The notes under the pieces are model-generated. The model searched no databases and was not told where the DNA came from. It worked only from the letters and a program-made list of their open reading frames with translations. This document shows positions 53,536 to 63,021 of a DNA stretch of 64,000 nt, piece after piece. Within the stretch, counting starts at the first letter, position 1. Every line of letters starts with the position of its first letter. Position numbers and translations under genes: made by a program. Source of the stretch: Sphingomonas naphthae (lineage in GTDB: Bacteria; Pseudomonadota; Alphaproteobacteria; Sphingomonadales; Sphingomonadaceae); NCBI RefSeq assembly GCF_028607085.1, contig NZ_CP117411.1, positions 1,860,001 through 1,924,000 of the forward strand. Reading direction: 5' to 3'.

Positions 53536-54603
53536 ATGTCCGTCGACAGCCGACTTGGGGGAAGGCCCGGCGAAGCCCCGATCGCCGCGTCGATCGCCGC
53601 CGATCTGCTCGCCTGGTACGATGTCCACGCCCGCGCCCTGCCGTGGCGCGCGCCGCCGGGCACCCCGCCGCCCGACCCCTATCGCGTCTGGCTGTCGGAG
53701 GTGATGCTCCAGCAGACCACGGTGGCGGCGGTGAAACCCTATTTCCGCGCCTTCCTCGATCGCTGGCCCACAGTAGAGGCGCTGGCGGCGGCCGAGGATG
53801 CCGATCTGATGGCCGCATGGGCGGGCCTCGGCTATTATGCCCGCGCCCGCAACCTGCTCGCCTGCGCGCGGGCGGTGGCCAGGGATCATGGCGGGCGCTT
53901 CCCCGATACGGAAGCGGGGCTGCGCGCCCTGCCGGGGCTGGGCGCCTACACCGCCGCCGCCGTCGCCGCGATCGCCTTCGGGCGGCGGGCGGTGGTGGTG
54001 GACGCCAATGTCGAGCGGGTCGTCGCCCGGCTGTTCGCCATAGCCGAACCGCTCCCCGCCGCCCGCCCCGCGATTCGCGCCGCCGCCGACAGGATCACGC
54101 CCGAGGCGCGGGCCGGGGATTTCGCGCAGGCGATGATGGATCTGGGCAGCGGCATCTGCACCACGCGCAACCCCGCCTGCGCGATCTGCCCGCTCCGCCC
54201 CAACTGCGCCGCCGCCGCGACCGCTGATCCCGCCCGCTTCCCGGTGAAGGCCGCGAAGAAGCCCAAGCCCGTCCGCCACGGCACCGCTTTCTGGCTGGAA
54301 CACAACGGCGCGGTGCTGCTGGTGCGGCGACAGCCCAAGGGGATGCTGGGCGGCATGCGAGCGCTGCCAACCGGCCCCTGGGCGGACACGCCACCCGCGC
54401 TGGCCGACGCGCCCGCCGAAGCCGACTGGCGCCCGGCGGGACGACTGACCCACGTCTTCACCCATTTCGCGCTGGAGCTTGAGGTGGTGGTGGCCAGCGG
54501 ATCGAGTGCGGTGGACGGCGAATGGTGGCCGATCGATCGGATAGCCGACGCCGGCCTGCCGACGCTGTTCGCGCGGGCGGCGGCGCTGGCCATGGCCGCC
54601 TGA
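53536..54603 (+). CDS. mutY: A/G-specific adenine DNA glycosylase MutY
   Basis: Removes adenine mispaired with 8-oxoguanine. 355 residues. Catalytic Glu55 in SEVMLQQTTV, helix-hairpin-helix LPGLGAYTAAAVAAIAF (132-148), Asp156 in VVVDANVERV, and the [4Fe-4S] cluster Cys208, 215, 218 and 224 (C-x6-C-x2-C-x5-C). The C-terminal NUDIX-like domain (about 245-350) reads the 8-oxoG strand. All key residues are intact. Confidence 0.97.
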   Translation: MSVDSRLGGRPGEAPIAASIAADLLAWYDVHARALPWRAPPGTPPPDPYRVWLSEVMLQQTTVAAVKPYFRAFLDRWPTVEALAAAEDADLMAAWAGLGYYARARNLLACARAVARDHGGRFPDTEAGLRALPGLGAYTAAAVAAIAFGRRAVVVDANVERVVARLFAIAEPLPAARPAIRAAADRITPEARAGDFAQAMMDLGSGICTTRNPACAICPLRPNCAAAATADPARFPVKAAKKPKPVRHGTAFWLEHNGAVLLVRRQPKGMLGGMRALPTGPWADTPPALADAPAEADWRPAGRLTHVFTHFALELEVVVASGSSAVDGEWWPIDRIADAGLPTLFARAAALAMAA

Positions 54604-54613
54604 TCCGCTTCCC

Positions 54614-56524
54614 TTACTTCACCACCGGCAACCAAACCGCGCTGGCCTCGCTGCCACCGCGCAGCACGCTGTGGGTCTGCGCTTTGTAATCCCCCGGCTT
54701 GGCGAAGAAGATGTTCGGCACGAAGGTCTGCGGGTTGCGGTCGTAGAGCGGGAACAGCGTGGACTGGATCTGGATCATCACGCGGTGGCCGGGCTGGAAT
54801 ACGTGGTTGGCGGTGGGCAGCGCGAATTTGTAGGTCTGGGGTTTGCCGGCCGGGATCGCGGTCGGCTTCGAGAAACTGTCGCGATAGCGGCCACGGAAGA
54901 TGGCGAGGCTGACGGGGAATTCGTAGCCGTCCATCGAGGGGTTCGACGGCATCTGCGGATAGACGTCGATCACCTTGACCACCCAATCGGCATCGGTGCC
55001 GGTGGTGGCGGCGTGCAGCTCGGCGACGGGCGCGCCGGAGATGCGCAGCGGTTCCTTGAGCGGCTCGGTGACGTAGGTCAGCACGTCCGGCCGGCCATCG
55101 GCGAAACGCTGGTCGGTCAGCAGCCACGTCCGCCACCGCTCGCCTTCCGAGAAACGCACCGGGCGCGGCAGATAGGGCACCGGCTTGGCGGGATCGGAAA
55201 CATATTTGTCCGTGCCGGCGGCGGGCTTCGAGAAGGACAGGCCGGCACCCGGCGCCAGATACATGGGCGTCATCGGGCTCGCGCAGCCGCTGTCGCAGGC
55301 GAGCGGCCAATCCTTGAAGCGATCCCAGTGATTCTCGCCGGTGTTGTAGATGAACACCTGCGGCGTCTCGGCGGCGGGGGCGGCATCCTTCAGATATTGG
55401 TCGAAGAAGGGCTTGAGCACGTCGCGGCGGAACTGGAGCGCGGTGTCGCCCTCGAACTTCAGCGGGCCGAGCGTGGTGCCGTCGTAATTCACGCCGCTAT
55501 GCCGCCACGGCCCCATGACGAGATGGTTGTTGGCGAGCTTGCCGGCCGCTTTCAGTTCGGACCAGCTATGGATCGCGCCCCACATATCCTCCTGATCCCA
55601 GATGCCCTGGAGCCAGATGGTCGGCACGTTGGAGGGATTCTTGGCGAGCAGTTTGTCGAGCGCCTGGCCCTGCCAATAGTCGTCATAGGCCGGGTGCTGC
55701 GACGTGCGACGCCACAGGGGAAGCTGGTCGAGGCCGAGCGACTTGGCGACATCGCCGGTCGAGCCGCCCTTCAACATCACGTCATAATCGTCGGCGCCGT
55801 CGGGCGCGCTCCACGACGAGACGCCCTTGCCGCGCTTGGTCGTCTGGCCGGTGAAGTAGCTGAGGTTGGGGTTGCGGAACGCGCCGTACATGAACCAGTC
55901 GTCGCCCATCCAGCCATCGACCATCGGGCTTTCGGGTGCCGCGACCTTCAGCGCCGGATGCGGATCGAGCAGCGCCATCGCGACGGTGAACCCCTCGTAG
56001 GAGGAGCCGATCATGCCGACCTTGCCGTTGCTTTCGGGCGTGTTCTTCACCAGCCAGTCGATCGTGTCATAGGCATCGGTGACGTGATCGGTGGTGGTGG
56101 GGTTGAGCGGGCCACGTACGGGCCGGGTCATCACATAGACGCCCTCCGATCCATATTTGCCGCGCACGTCCTGAAAGACGCGGATGTAGCCGTCCTTCAC
56201 GAAAACCTCGTCGCCCTGCGGCAAAGTGGCGAGCATCGAGGGGCCGTCGGTGCGGGCGGCGCGCATGTCGGCGTTATAGGGGGTGCGGGTCAGCATGATC
56301 GGGGCGCGGGTGGCGCCCTTGGGGATGACGATCACGGTGTGGAGCTTCACCCCGTCGCGCATCGGGATCTCGACGACGCGCTTGATATAATCCGCGCTCT
56401 CCTCGGGGCGGACGAACTTTTCGGGGATGTCGCCCTTGGCGGGAAATACCGGCTCGGCCGGCGGCGGCGCCGCGCCCACCAGCAGCATCGCCGCCACGCC
56501 CGCCAGCAGACCGTGCTTCACCAT
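54614..56524 (-). CDS. Secreted CocE/NonD (S15) hydrolase, alpha-amino acid ester hydrolase-like
   Basis: 636 residues. Signal peptide (MVKHGLLAGVAAMLLVGAAP), alpha/beta-hydrolase domain with RVVEIPMRDGVKLHTV, FQDVRGKYGSEGVY, nucleophile Ser in GMIGSSYEGFTVAM (G-x-S-Y-x-G), Asp in WLQGIWDQEDMWGA region and His in GPWRHSG, then the C-terminal jelly-roll domain ending with PLYDRNPQTFVPN. This is the layout of alpha-amino acid ester hydrolases and glutaryl-acylase-like enzymes that act on esters or amides, including beta-lactam side chains. Natural substrate is unknown. Confidence 0.9.
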   Translation of the reverse strand: MVKHGLLAGVAAMLLVGAAPPPAEPVFPAKGDIPEKFVRPEESADYIKRVVEIPMRDGVKLHTVIVIPKGATRAPIMLTRTPYNADMRAARTDGPSMLATLPQGDEVFVKDGYIRVFQDVRGKYGSEGVYVMTRPVRGPLNPTTTDHVTDAYDTIDWLVKNTPESNGKVGMIGSSYEGFTVAMALLDPHPALKVAAPESPMVDGWMGDDWFMYGAFRNPNLSYFTGQTTKRGKGVSSWSAPDGADDYDVMLKGGSTGDVAKSLGLDQLPLWRRTSQHPAYDDYWQGQALDKLLAKNPSNVPTIWLQGIWDQEDMWGAIHSWSELKAAGKLANNHLVMGPWRHSGVNYDGTTLGPLKFEGDTALQFRRDVLKPFFDQYLKDAAPAAETPQVFIYNTGENHWDRFKDWPLACDSGCASPMTPMYLAPGAGLSFSKPAAGTDKYVSDPAKPVPYLPRPVRFSEGERWRTWLLTDQRFADGRPDVLTYVTEPLKEPLRISGAPVAELHAATTGTDADWVVKVIDVYPQMPSNPSMDGYEFPVSLAIFRGRYRDSFSKPTAIPAGKPQTYKFALPTANHVFQPGHRVMIQIQSTLFPLYDRNPQTFVPNIFFAKPGDYKAQTHSVLRGGSEASAVWLPVVK

Positions 56525-56546
56525 ATCGATATCCCCTTTTGGTCGC

Positions 56547-56840
56547 TCAGTCGGGCGCCTTGGCGAAGCGGCGGACGAGTTGCCCCCGCCACAGCCAGCG
56601 CCCCGGATGATAGTTGAAGAAGAACCAGCCGAACGCGAGCGTCGCCATCAGCCCCGGCAGGGCCATGGGATCGCCCTCCCCCTTCATGTGGCGGTAGAGC
56701 GCCACATCCGATCGCCACCGATCCCGCTCGCCGCCGCCGCCGTTGATGCCATAGGCATTGTCGTGCAGCCGGCAGCCGCGATTGCGGTTATATTTCTTCG
56801 GATCGATGAGGTGACAATAGTCCCGTTCCGTATCGGCCAT
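56547..56840 (-). CDS. Small phospholipase-A2-like protein
   Basis: 97 residues from ATG 56840. CHLIDPKKYNRNRGCRLHDN followed by AYGINGGG and RWRSDVALYRHM resembles the Cys-x3-His-Asp helix and the second Asp helix of prokaryotic phospholipase A2 folds; a hydrophobic segment (MALPGLMATLAFGWFFFNY) follows, then a basic tail. No signal peptide. It lies between the S15 hydrolase (same strand, 23 nt) and a divergent operon start 20 nt away. The PLA2 link is a motif-level inference. Confidence 0.6.
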   Translation of the reverse strand: MADTERDYCHLIDPKKYNRNRGCRLHDNAYGINGGGGERDRWRSDVALYRHMKGEGDPMALPGLMATLAFGWFFFNYHPGRWLWRGQLVRRFAKAPD

Positions 56841-56860
56841 GGCCCGGCTATGCACCGCTG

Positions 56861-57988
56861 ATGGCCAGCTTCAAGCGCAAATGTTTCTACCTCAGCGGGT
56901 TCGACCCGCGCGGGGCCCCCCACTATCACCGCATGTATGCCGAACAGGTGGAGAAACATGGCCGGCTGGCGGGCGAGACCATCACCGTCTCCCGCCGCAG
57001 GACGATCAACGAATCGATCGCGGGCTGGCAGGTCGTCAACGAGACCGCAGGGGTCGAGACGGACTATTATAATCTGCGCTGGGACGATCTGGTGCGCACC
57101 GCCTGGATCCGCGAGCCGATCCGGCTCGTGGTGAAGGGGCTGGCGACCTATTGGCGCTACCTGACGCAGAGCGACTGGCCCCGGGTTCTGGCGCTGCCCC
57201 GCCACCCGCTGACCACGCTTTACTATCCGCTGGCGGCGATGCTGCTGATCCCGCTCCTCCTGATCCTGCTGGCGACCGGCCTGCTGGCGATCGCGCTGCC
57301 GCTGAAATGGGCGCTGCCGATCGCGATTCTGGCGGGCGTGGCCGGGGCGATTCCGCTGCTCATCCGTATGCGCGCGCTGTGGCTGGTGCGGCTCTATGTG
57401 TTCAACGACGCGCTGGCGCGGGGGCGCGATTTCCGGGGGATGGACGAGCGGCTCGACGGCTTCGTCGAGGCTATCGCCGAGGCTCTGGCGAGCGATGCCG
57501 ACGAGGTGCTGGTCATCACCCACAGCAACGGATCGATCATCGCCGTGCCGCTGATGGACCGGCTGATCGCGCGGATGGGCGGCACGCTGCCGGCCAAATT
57601 CGCGCTGGTCACCTTCGGCCAGTGCATCCCGCTGGTGGCGCTGCGCCGCGACGCGGGTGGCTATCGCGAGAAAATCCGCGCGATCGCCGCGACCGATTTC
57701 CACTGGTACGATTTCAGCTTCCCGGCGGACGGCGCCTGCTATGCGATGGTCGACCCCTTCGCGCTGGGCGAGCCCAAGGTGGTGAACGCGACGATGCATC
57801 TGCTCAGCCCGCGCTTCTTCGCCTTCTACGAAGCGGACGTGTATCAGGCGCTGCGCAAGCAGAAATATGAGCTGCATTTCGATTATCTGCGCTGTCAGGA
57901 TCGCATCTCGCCGGCCAGCCTGCTCTCGCTGACCGCCGGGCCGCGGCCGATCGCGGAGAGCGTCGCGGCGTTCCGGGCGATCCCATGA
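56861..57988 (+). CDS. Membrane-anchored alpha/beta-hydrolase-like protein
   Basis: 375 residues, no family recognised with certainty. It opens with KRKCFYLSGFDPRGAPHYHR, has two strong hydrophobic helices in the middle (about 127-170), and then VLVITHSNGSIIAVPLMDRL, which looks like a nucleophile elbow with Ser in H-S-N-G-S, after an alpha/beta strand. Possible lipase or esterase bound to the inner membrane. Its stop overlaps the P450 start by ATGA, so the two are coupled. Confidence 0.65.
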   Translation: MASFKRKCFYLSGFDPRGAPHYHRMYAEQVEKHGRLAGETITVSRRRTINESIAGWQVVNETAGVETDYYNLRWDDLVRTAWIREPIRLVVKGLATYWRYLTQSDWPRVLALPRHPLTTLYYPLAAMLLIPLLLILLATGLLAIALPLKWALPIAILAGVAGAIPLLIRMRALWLVRLYVFNDALARGRDFRGMDERLDGFVEAIAEALASDADEVLVITHSNGSIIAVPLMDRLIARMGGTLPAKFALVTFGQCIPLVALRRDAGGYREKIRAIAATDFHWYDFSFPADGACYAMVDPFALGEPKVVNATMHLLSPRFFAFYEADVYQALRKQKYELHFDYLRCQDRISPASLLSLTAGPRPIAESVAAFRAIP

Positions 57989-59424
57989 GCAAATTGTTCA
58001 CGCCCCCCTACCCCGTTCCGCCCAAGACCAAGCCCAACCCGATCAAGCGGTTCCGGCTGGGGTGGAATTCGTGGATCCATACGCTCTTCGAGAAGAGCTA
58101 CACGATGAAGCTGGGCGAGACGCATCTGCCCAACGTGGCCATCTACATGGCGAACGATCAGGACGTGGTGCACCGCGTGCTGGACGATTGCCGCGACGCC
58201 GACGACGGCAATCCGCGCACCTTCCCCAAACATTGGCTACTCGACGAACTGCTGGAGCCGCTGGTCGGCAACGGCATCTTCGTGGCCAACGGCAAGGATT
58301 GGGAGGAGCAGAGGCGGATGATGAACCCCGCCTTCCAGCACACCCATCTGAAGCTGACCTTCGCGATGATGCAGGCGGCGGTGGACGAGGTGATCGGGCG
58401 GATGGCGGCCGAGGATCTCTCCCGCCCGGTCCATGTCGATCCGTTCATGACGCATCTGGCGGCGGACATCATCTTCCGCACGATGTTCTCCGTGCCGCTG
58501 GATGCCGAGGGGGCGGCGCGCATCTTCCACGCCTTCCACCGCTTCCAGTCGCAGATGCAGCCGAGCATCACGCTCCACATCTTCGGCCTGCCCAAATTCG
58601 GCTATCGCAAGCGCGCGGTGAAGGCGGCGGCGAAAATCCACACCGTCTTCGCCGAGATCGTGCGCGAGCGGTACGACAATTATCATGCGACGGGCGATGC
58701 GGGGCCGGAGGATATCCTCCAGTCGCTGCTGGAGGCGCGCAACCCGACGAGCGGCGCGCCCTTCACCTTCGCCGAGCTGATCGACCAGATTTCGGTGATC
58801 TTCCTGGCGGGGCACGAAACCTCGGCCAGCGCGATGACCTGGGCGCTCTACATATTGTCCGAATGTCCGCACGTCGCGACGGCGATGCGGGCGGAACTGG
58901 AGGCGGCGACGGGCGGCGGGCCGATCCGCTTCGAGACGCTGAAATCGCTGACGATGACTCGCAACGTCTTCAAGGAGACGCTGCGCCTCTATCCGCCGGT
59001 GTCCTTCCTGCTGCGCGAGGTGACCGCGCCGATCCGCTTCCGCGACAAATTGCTCAAGCCCAAGGCGATGGTGGCGGTGTCGCCGTGGCTGCTCCAGCGC
59101 AGCCCGGACTGGTGGCAATGCCCCCACGCCTTCGATCCCGACCGTTTCGAGCGGCCCGATCAGGCCGACGCCTGCAAGCGCGCCTACCTGCCCTTCGGGC
59201 GCGGCCCGCGCGTGTGCATCGGCGCGGGCTTCGCCCAGCAGGAGGCGGTGCTGTTGCTGGCGAGCGCGGTGCGCCGCTTCGACATCGCCGCCATCCCCGG
59301 CGACAAGCCCGATCCGATCAGCCGGCTGACCTTGCGCCCCAAGCATGGCGCGCGGGTGCGGTTAAGCCTGCGGCCATCCGTTCCCGATCAAATGGGGGAT
59401 GACGCCCCCGTGGGCGAGGTCTAA
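57985..59424 (+). CDS. Cytochrome P450
   Basis: 479 residues, soluble. I-helix oxygen-activation motif AGHETSAS (275-281), K-helix E-x-x-R in FKETLRLYPPV, and the heme-binding FGRGPRVCIGAGF with thiolate Cys411. The length and the FQHTHLK and EEQRRMMNPAF motifs resemble fatty-acid or terpenoid hydroxylating class P450s. No ferredoxin or reductase gene is nearby, so electrons must come from elsewhere. Coupled to the hydrolase-like gene upstream, 10 nt before the methyltransferase gene. Confidence 0.95.
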   Translation: MSKLFTPPYPVPPKTKPNPIKRFRLGWNSWIHTLFEKSYTMKLGETHLPNVAIYMANDQDVVHRVLDDCRDADDGNPRTFPKHWLLDELLEPLVGNGIFVANGKDWEEQRRMMNPAFQHTHLKLTFAMMQAAVDEVIGRMAAEDLSRPVHVDPFMTHLAADIIFRTMFSVPLDAEGAARIFHAFHRFQSQMQPSITLHIFGLPKFGYRKRAVKAAAKIHTVFAEIVRERYDNYHATGDAGPEDILQSLLEARNPTSGAPFTFAELIDQISVIFLAGHETSASAMTWALYILSECPHVATAMRAELEAATGGGPIRFETLKSLTMTRNVFKETLRLYPPVSFLLREVTAPIRFRDKLLKPKAMVAVSPWLLQRSPDWWQCPHAFDPDRFERPDQADACKRAYLPFGRGPRVCIGAGFAQQEAVLLLASAVRRFDIAAIPGDKPDPISRLTLRPKHGARVRLSLRPSVPDQMGDDAPVGEV

Positions 59425-59434
59425 GGGCTTCACG

Positions 59435-60766
59435 ATGACTGCCGTTTCCCCCGTCGACGCGACGGACAGCTCCGATCGACTCACCATCGACCCGTTCGGT
59501 CTCAACCCCAACATGCTGAGCCGGATCGAGGGCGTCGGCGGCGACGAGCCGACGATCGACCCGACGATGGCCTTCCACACGGCCTATCACCATTTCCTGC
59601 CCGGCCCGATCGCCTTCCACATCCAGATCGAGGGTCTGGAGGCGACCAGCGGCGCTTTCGTCATCTTCATCAACGAGTTTCGCGAGGATGAGGATGCCAA
59701 GGAGATCAAGCGAGCCAACGTCGATCTGGCGACGCTCGCGGAGGGCGGCGGCGCCTATCGGCTGACCACCATCGCGGAAGAGGATGTCGGCTACGCCATC
59801 CACGCGCAGATCCACGGCGAGACCGATGCGCGCGCCACCGCGATCCGCATCGATTGCGACCGGCGCACGGACGAATCCGTGTTTTCGGTAAAGCTGGCCG
59901 AGGCCAAGCGCGCGCTGTTCGGCGGCTCGCCCACGGGCAAGCTCAAGGGCCTCGTCACCGCCGAGCCCGCCACCCTGCTCCACCCCGTGTCGCAGATGTG
60001 TACCGCCGCGCAGATGGACGAGCCGACCTATCTCGACTGGGTCGGCCGAATGAATCGCGCGCCGCATCGCCACCGCAAGCAGTGGGAGTTCGTCTACGTC
60101 GGCCGCGCGCTCGAATATTATGGCGCGCTCCAGCCCGGCAAGCGCGGACTGGGCTTCGGCGTCGGCATCGAGCCGCTGCCGGCGGTGTTCGCCAAGGCGG
60201 GCTGCGACGTGGTCGCGACCGACCTCGATCCCAATGACGATCGCTCGGCGATCTGGAGCCTGACGCACCAGCACGGCACGGCGCTCGCCGATTTGCGCGA
60301 TCCCTCGATCGTGCCGAACGAGATTTTCGACGAGAAGGTGCGCTTCGAATCGGCGGACATGACGCGCATTCCCGCGCACTTCCGCGATTTCGACTTCTGC
60401 TGGTCGTCCTGCGCGTTCGAGCATCTCGGCTCCATCCAGGCGGGCCTCGATTTCGTGGTCAATTCGCTCGACACGCTGAAGCCGGGCGGGATCGCGGTCC
60501 ACACGACCGAACTGAACCTCACCTCGGGCTTCCGCACGATGTCGCGCGGCGACACGGTGCTGTTCCGCAAGCGCGATTTCGAGCGGCTGGCGCTGGTGCT
60601 GAACGCACGCGGGCATGAGGTGATGCCGCTCAGCTTCGACCAGGGCGAGCAGCCCGACGACCAGTTCGTCGATGTCCCGCCTTATTGCTCGGACGTGCAC
60701 CTGAAGGTGGCGCTGAAGCGGTATGTGACGACCTCGTTCGGGATCATCGTCCGCAAGAAGCCGTAA
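59435..60766 (+). CDS. SAM-dependent methyltransferase with extra N-terminal domain
   Basis: 443 residues from ATG 59435. The first 180 or so form a domain I do not recognise (beta-rich, IAFHIQIEGLEATSGAFVIF). The C-terminal part is a class I methyltransferase: KRGLGFGVGIEPLPAVFAKA (glycine motif I), VVATDLDP (acidic ribose ligand), FDFCWSSCAFEHLG and LKPGGIAVHTTE. Related proteins occur in surface-glycan clusters. Here it follows P450 and a hydrolase-like gene on the same strand, so it may modify the same lipid or small molecule. Confidence 0.8.
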   Translation: MTAVSPVDATDSSDRLTIDPFGLNPNMLSRIEGVGGDEPTIDPTMAFHTAYHHFLPGPIAFHIQIEGLEATSGAFVIFINEFREDEDAKEIKRANVDLATLAEGGGAYRLTTIAEEDVGYAIHAQIHGETDARATAIRIDCDRRTDESVFSVKLAEAKRALFGGSPTGKLKGLVTAEPATLLHPVSQMCTAAQMDEPTYLDWVGRMNRAPHRHRKQWEFVYVGRALEYYGALQPGKRGLGFGVGIEPLPAVFAKAGCDVVATDLDPNDDRSAIWSLTHQHGTALADLRDPSIVPNEIFDEKVRFESADMTRIPAHFRDFDFCWSSCAFEHLGSIQAGLDFVVNSLDTLKPGGIAVHTTELNLTSGFRTMSRGDTVLFRKRDFERLALVLNARGHEVMPLSFDQGEQPDDQFVDVPPYCSDVHLKVALKRYVTTSFGIIVRKKP

Positions 60767-60775
60767 AGCCCGTAC

Positions 60776-60796
60776 CTCACGGGACTGCCCCGTGAG
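60776..60796. terminator. Hairpin between convergent genes
   Basis: CTCACGGG (60776-60783), ACTGC loop, CCCGTGAG (60789-60796), 9 nt after the methyltransferase stop and 51 nt from the comEC stop. No T tract, so terminator function is uncertain. Confidence 0.4.
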
Positions 60797-60847
60797 CAGA
60801 TACGCCAACTTCCATCAATGCCATGGCCGATGGGAGCGAACAGGCTT

Positions 60848-62992
60848 CTATCGCCACGGATGTTCGTCGCCGGGCATGACGACGCTATCGACGCGGCCGG
60901 TGGCGAGGGTGATCGCCAGTCCTCCTGTGGCCCGCAGTAGATCGCGATCCGCCCGGATCCAACGGGGCGTGCAGGTGCGCGGGAGGCGGCGGTCGCTGAC
61001 GACGATGTCGGCGGTGGCGCAGGCCCCGGCGAAGGCGGCGCGGTCGACGAAATAGACGCTGCGGGTGGCGAGGAGGCGCCATGTGCGGCCGCCCGCCGCC
61101 AGATTGATGCGGCAGAGATCGGCGTTGCAGCGCGCTTCGGGCGCGCCGTCGAGGGGATCGGCCTCGCCCTCGACGCCGGCGGCGGTGCCCATCATGTCGC
61201 GGACATAATCGCCCGCCCGGTCGCGCAGCAGGACCAGCCGGCCGTCGCTGGTCCGCACCGCGACATGGCGGCCATCGCCGGTAATGAGAATGTCGGGCGC
61301 GGGGGTGGCGATCGTCCAGAGCGCGCCGGCGACGAGCGGAACAAGGCCCAGCCGGCGCAGGCGGGTGCGCCACAAGGCGATCCACAGCCCGCCCGCGATC
61401 ATCAGCGCGAAGGCGCCGGCCGGCATCGAGGGGAGCGCGGCGCTCGATCCGGGCAGCGACGCGGTGACATGGGCGATGGCCAGCAACAGCCGCACAGCAT
61501 GGCCCGCCAGCCACCACAAGGAGGCGCCCAGCCCGGCCACGTCGAACAGCAACGCCAGCGCCTCCAGCGGCATGATGACGAAGGTGCTCAAGGGGATGGC
61601 GAGGATATTGGCCATCGCGCCGTAGAGGCCGGCGCGGTGAAAATGGTAGAGACCGATCGGCATCAGCGCGCCCTCGACGACGATGCCGGTCAGCAGCAGC
61701 GAGCCGAGTTCGCGCGTGAGGCGCGGGGCCAGCCCCTCGTCGCGCTTGAGGAACAGGGCGCGGATGCGGGGATGTTCGTGGAGGGCAACGATCGCGGTGA
61801 CGGCGGCGAAGCTCAGCTGGAAGCTGGGGCCGGCCAGCGCCTCGGGCCAGAGCAGCAGGACGATCAGCGCGCCCGTCGCGACCAGCCGAAGCGTGATCGC
61901 CTCGCGCCCCATGACGATGCCGCCCAGCACCAGCAAGGCCGCCACGCAGGAGCGGATCGTCGGCACCTCGGCGCCCGACAGGAGGGTGTAGCCGATGCCG
62001 ACGAGCGCCCCCGCCCCCGCCGCGATCACCGGCAAAGGCCATCGCAGCGCGAGGGTGGGCGACAGCGCCAGCAGCCGTAGCGCCAGCAGCATCGCCGCGC
62101 CGACCGCCGCCGTGACGTGCAGGCCGCTGATCGACAGGAGGTGGGCGAGGCCCGAGCGGCGCATCGCCTCGCCATCCTGTTGCCGGATGGCGCCGACGTC
62201 GCCGGTGACGAAGGCGGCGGCGATCCCGCCCGCCGCGCCGCCGACGCGGGCGACGATATGCGCCGTCAGCCGCTGGCGCCACGCGGCCAGCCGGTCGCGC
62301 CAGCGTTCCGGCGAGGGGGCGGTGATCGTGACACGCCCCAGCGCGCGGCCGGTGGCGCCGAGGCCCTTGAACCACGCCACCCGCGCGAAATCATAGGCGC
62401 CGGGCAGAGAGGCGGTGGGCGGCGGGAGCAGCCGGGCGCGCAGCGACACGCGGGTGCCGGCGACGATCCCGGCGGGCAGATCGCGATCGGCCACATTCAC
62501 CCGGATGCGCGGCGGCAGATCGCCCGTCGGCGCCAGGGTCAGCCGGGTTATGCCATCGGCCGGGCGCGGCTCGACCGCCTCGACCTGGCCCTCGAAGGTC
62601 GCGACCGTCACGCGCGGCAGGATCGGCGCGGCGACCCGCTCGGCGCGCCACCAGACGATGCCGCAGCCGAGAGCCGTCGCCACCGCGAACAGGCCGATCG
62701 CCGGCCCCAGCCGCCCGCCCCGCCCCAGCGCGAAGGCCAACCCGCCCACGCCCGCCGCCGCGAGCATGGCGATCGTCCACCCGTCGCGCGTGGGCAGCAG
62801 GAACCACAGCGCGATGCCGAGCCCGAGGCCGACCGGCAGCCACAGCGCGAGTTGATCGCGCTCGGCATCCAGCCACGCTTCCATCGCGGACATCGCGGAG
62901 GGAATATCGCCCAAGCGGCGCCAAAGCCGTATCGCGCCGGTTTGAAGGGCCGGGATCGCTATGCTAGGGGCGCTGCCATCCTGCCGGGCCAT
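60848..62992 (-). CDS. comEC: ComEC/Rec2 family DNA-uptake channel protein
   Basis: 714 residues from ATG 62992. N-terminal membrane helices with the DUF4131 region (about 30-190), then the competence channel domain with [37 protein letters not shown], and [14 protein letters not shown]. The C-terminal periplasmic part (about 590-714) has no metallo-beta-lactamase His-x-His-x-Asp-His motif, as in many alphaproteobacterial ComEC. It may pass single-stranded DNA across the inner membrane. The ATG at 63031 would overlap gltX. A tfoX stub elsewhere in the window raises the question whether competence is still regulated. Confidence 0.92.
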   Translation of the reverse strand: MARQDGSAPSIAIPALQTGAIRLWRRLGDIPSAMSAMEAWLDAERDQLALWLPVGLGLGIALWFLLPTRDGWTIAMLAAAGVGGLAFALGRGGRLGPAIGLFAVATALGCGIVWWRAERVAAPILPRVTVATFEGQVEAVEPRPADGITRLTLAPTGDLPPRIRVNVADRDLPAGIVAGTRVSLRARLLPPPTASLPGAYDFARVAWFKGLGATGRALGRVTITAPSPERWRDRLAAWRQRLTAHIVARVGGAAGGIAAAFVTGDVGAIRQQDGEAMRRSGLAHLLSISGLHVTAAVGAAMLLALRLLALSPTLALRWPLPVIAAGAGALVGIGYTLLSGAEVPTIRSCVAALLVLGGIVMGREAITLRLVATGALIVLLLWPEALAGPSFQLSFAAVTAIVALHEHPRIRALFLKRDEGLAPRLTRELGSLLLTGIVVEGALMPIGLYHFHRAGLYGAMANILAIPLSTFVIMPLEALALLFDVAGLGASLWWLAGHAVRLLLAIAHVTASLPGSSAALPSMPAGAFALMIAGGLWIALWRTRLRRLGLVPLVAGALWTIATPAPDILITGDGRHVAVRTSDGRLVLLRDRAGDYVRDMMGTAAGVEGEADPLDGAPEARCNADLCRINLAAGGRTWRLLATRSVYFVDRAAFAGACATADIVVSDRRLPRTCTPRWIRADRDLLRATGGLAITLATGRVDSVVMPGDEHPWR

Positions 62993-63021
62993 GTCGCCCC
63001 TATCCTTGGGAGAAGCCGCCA

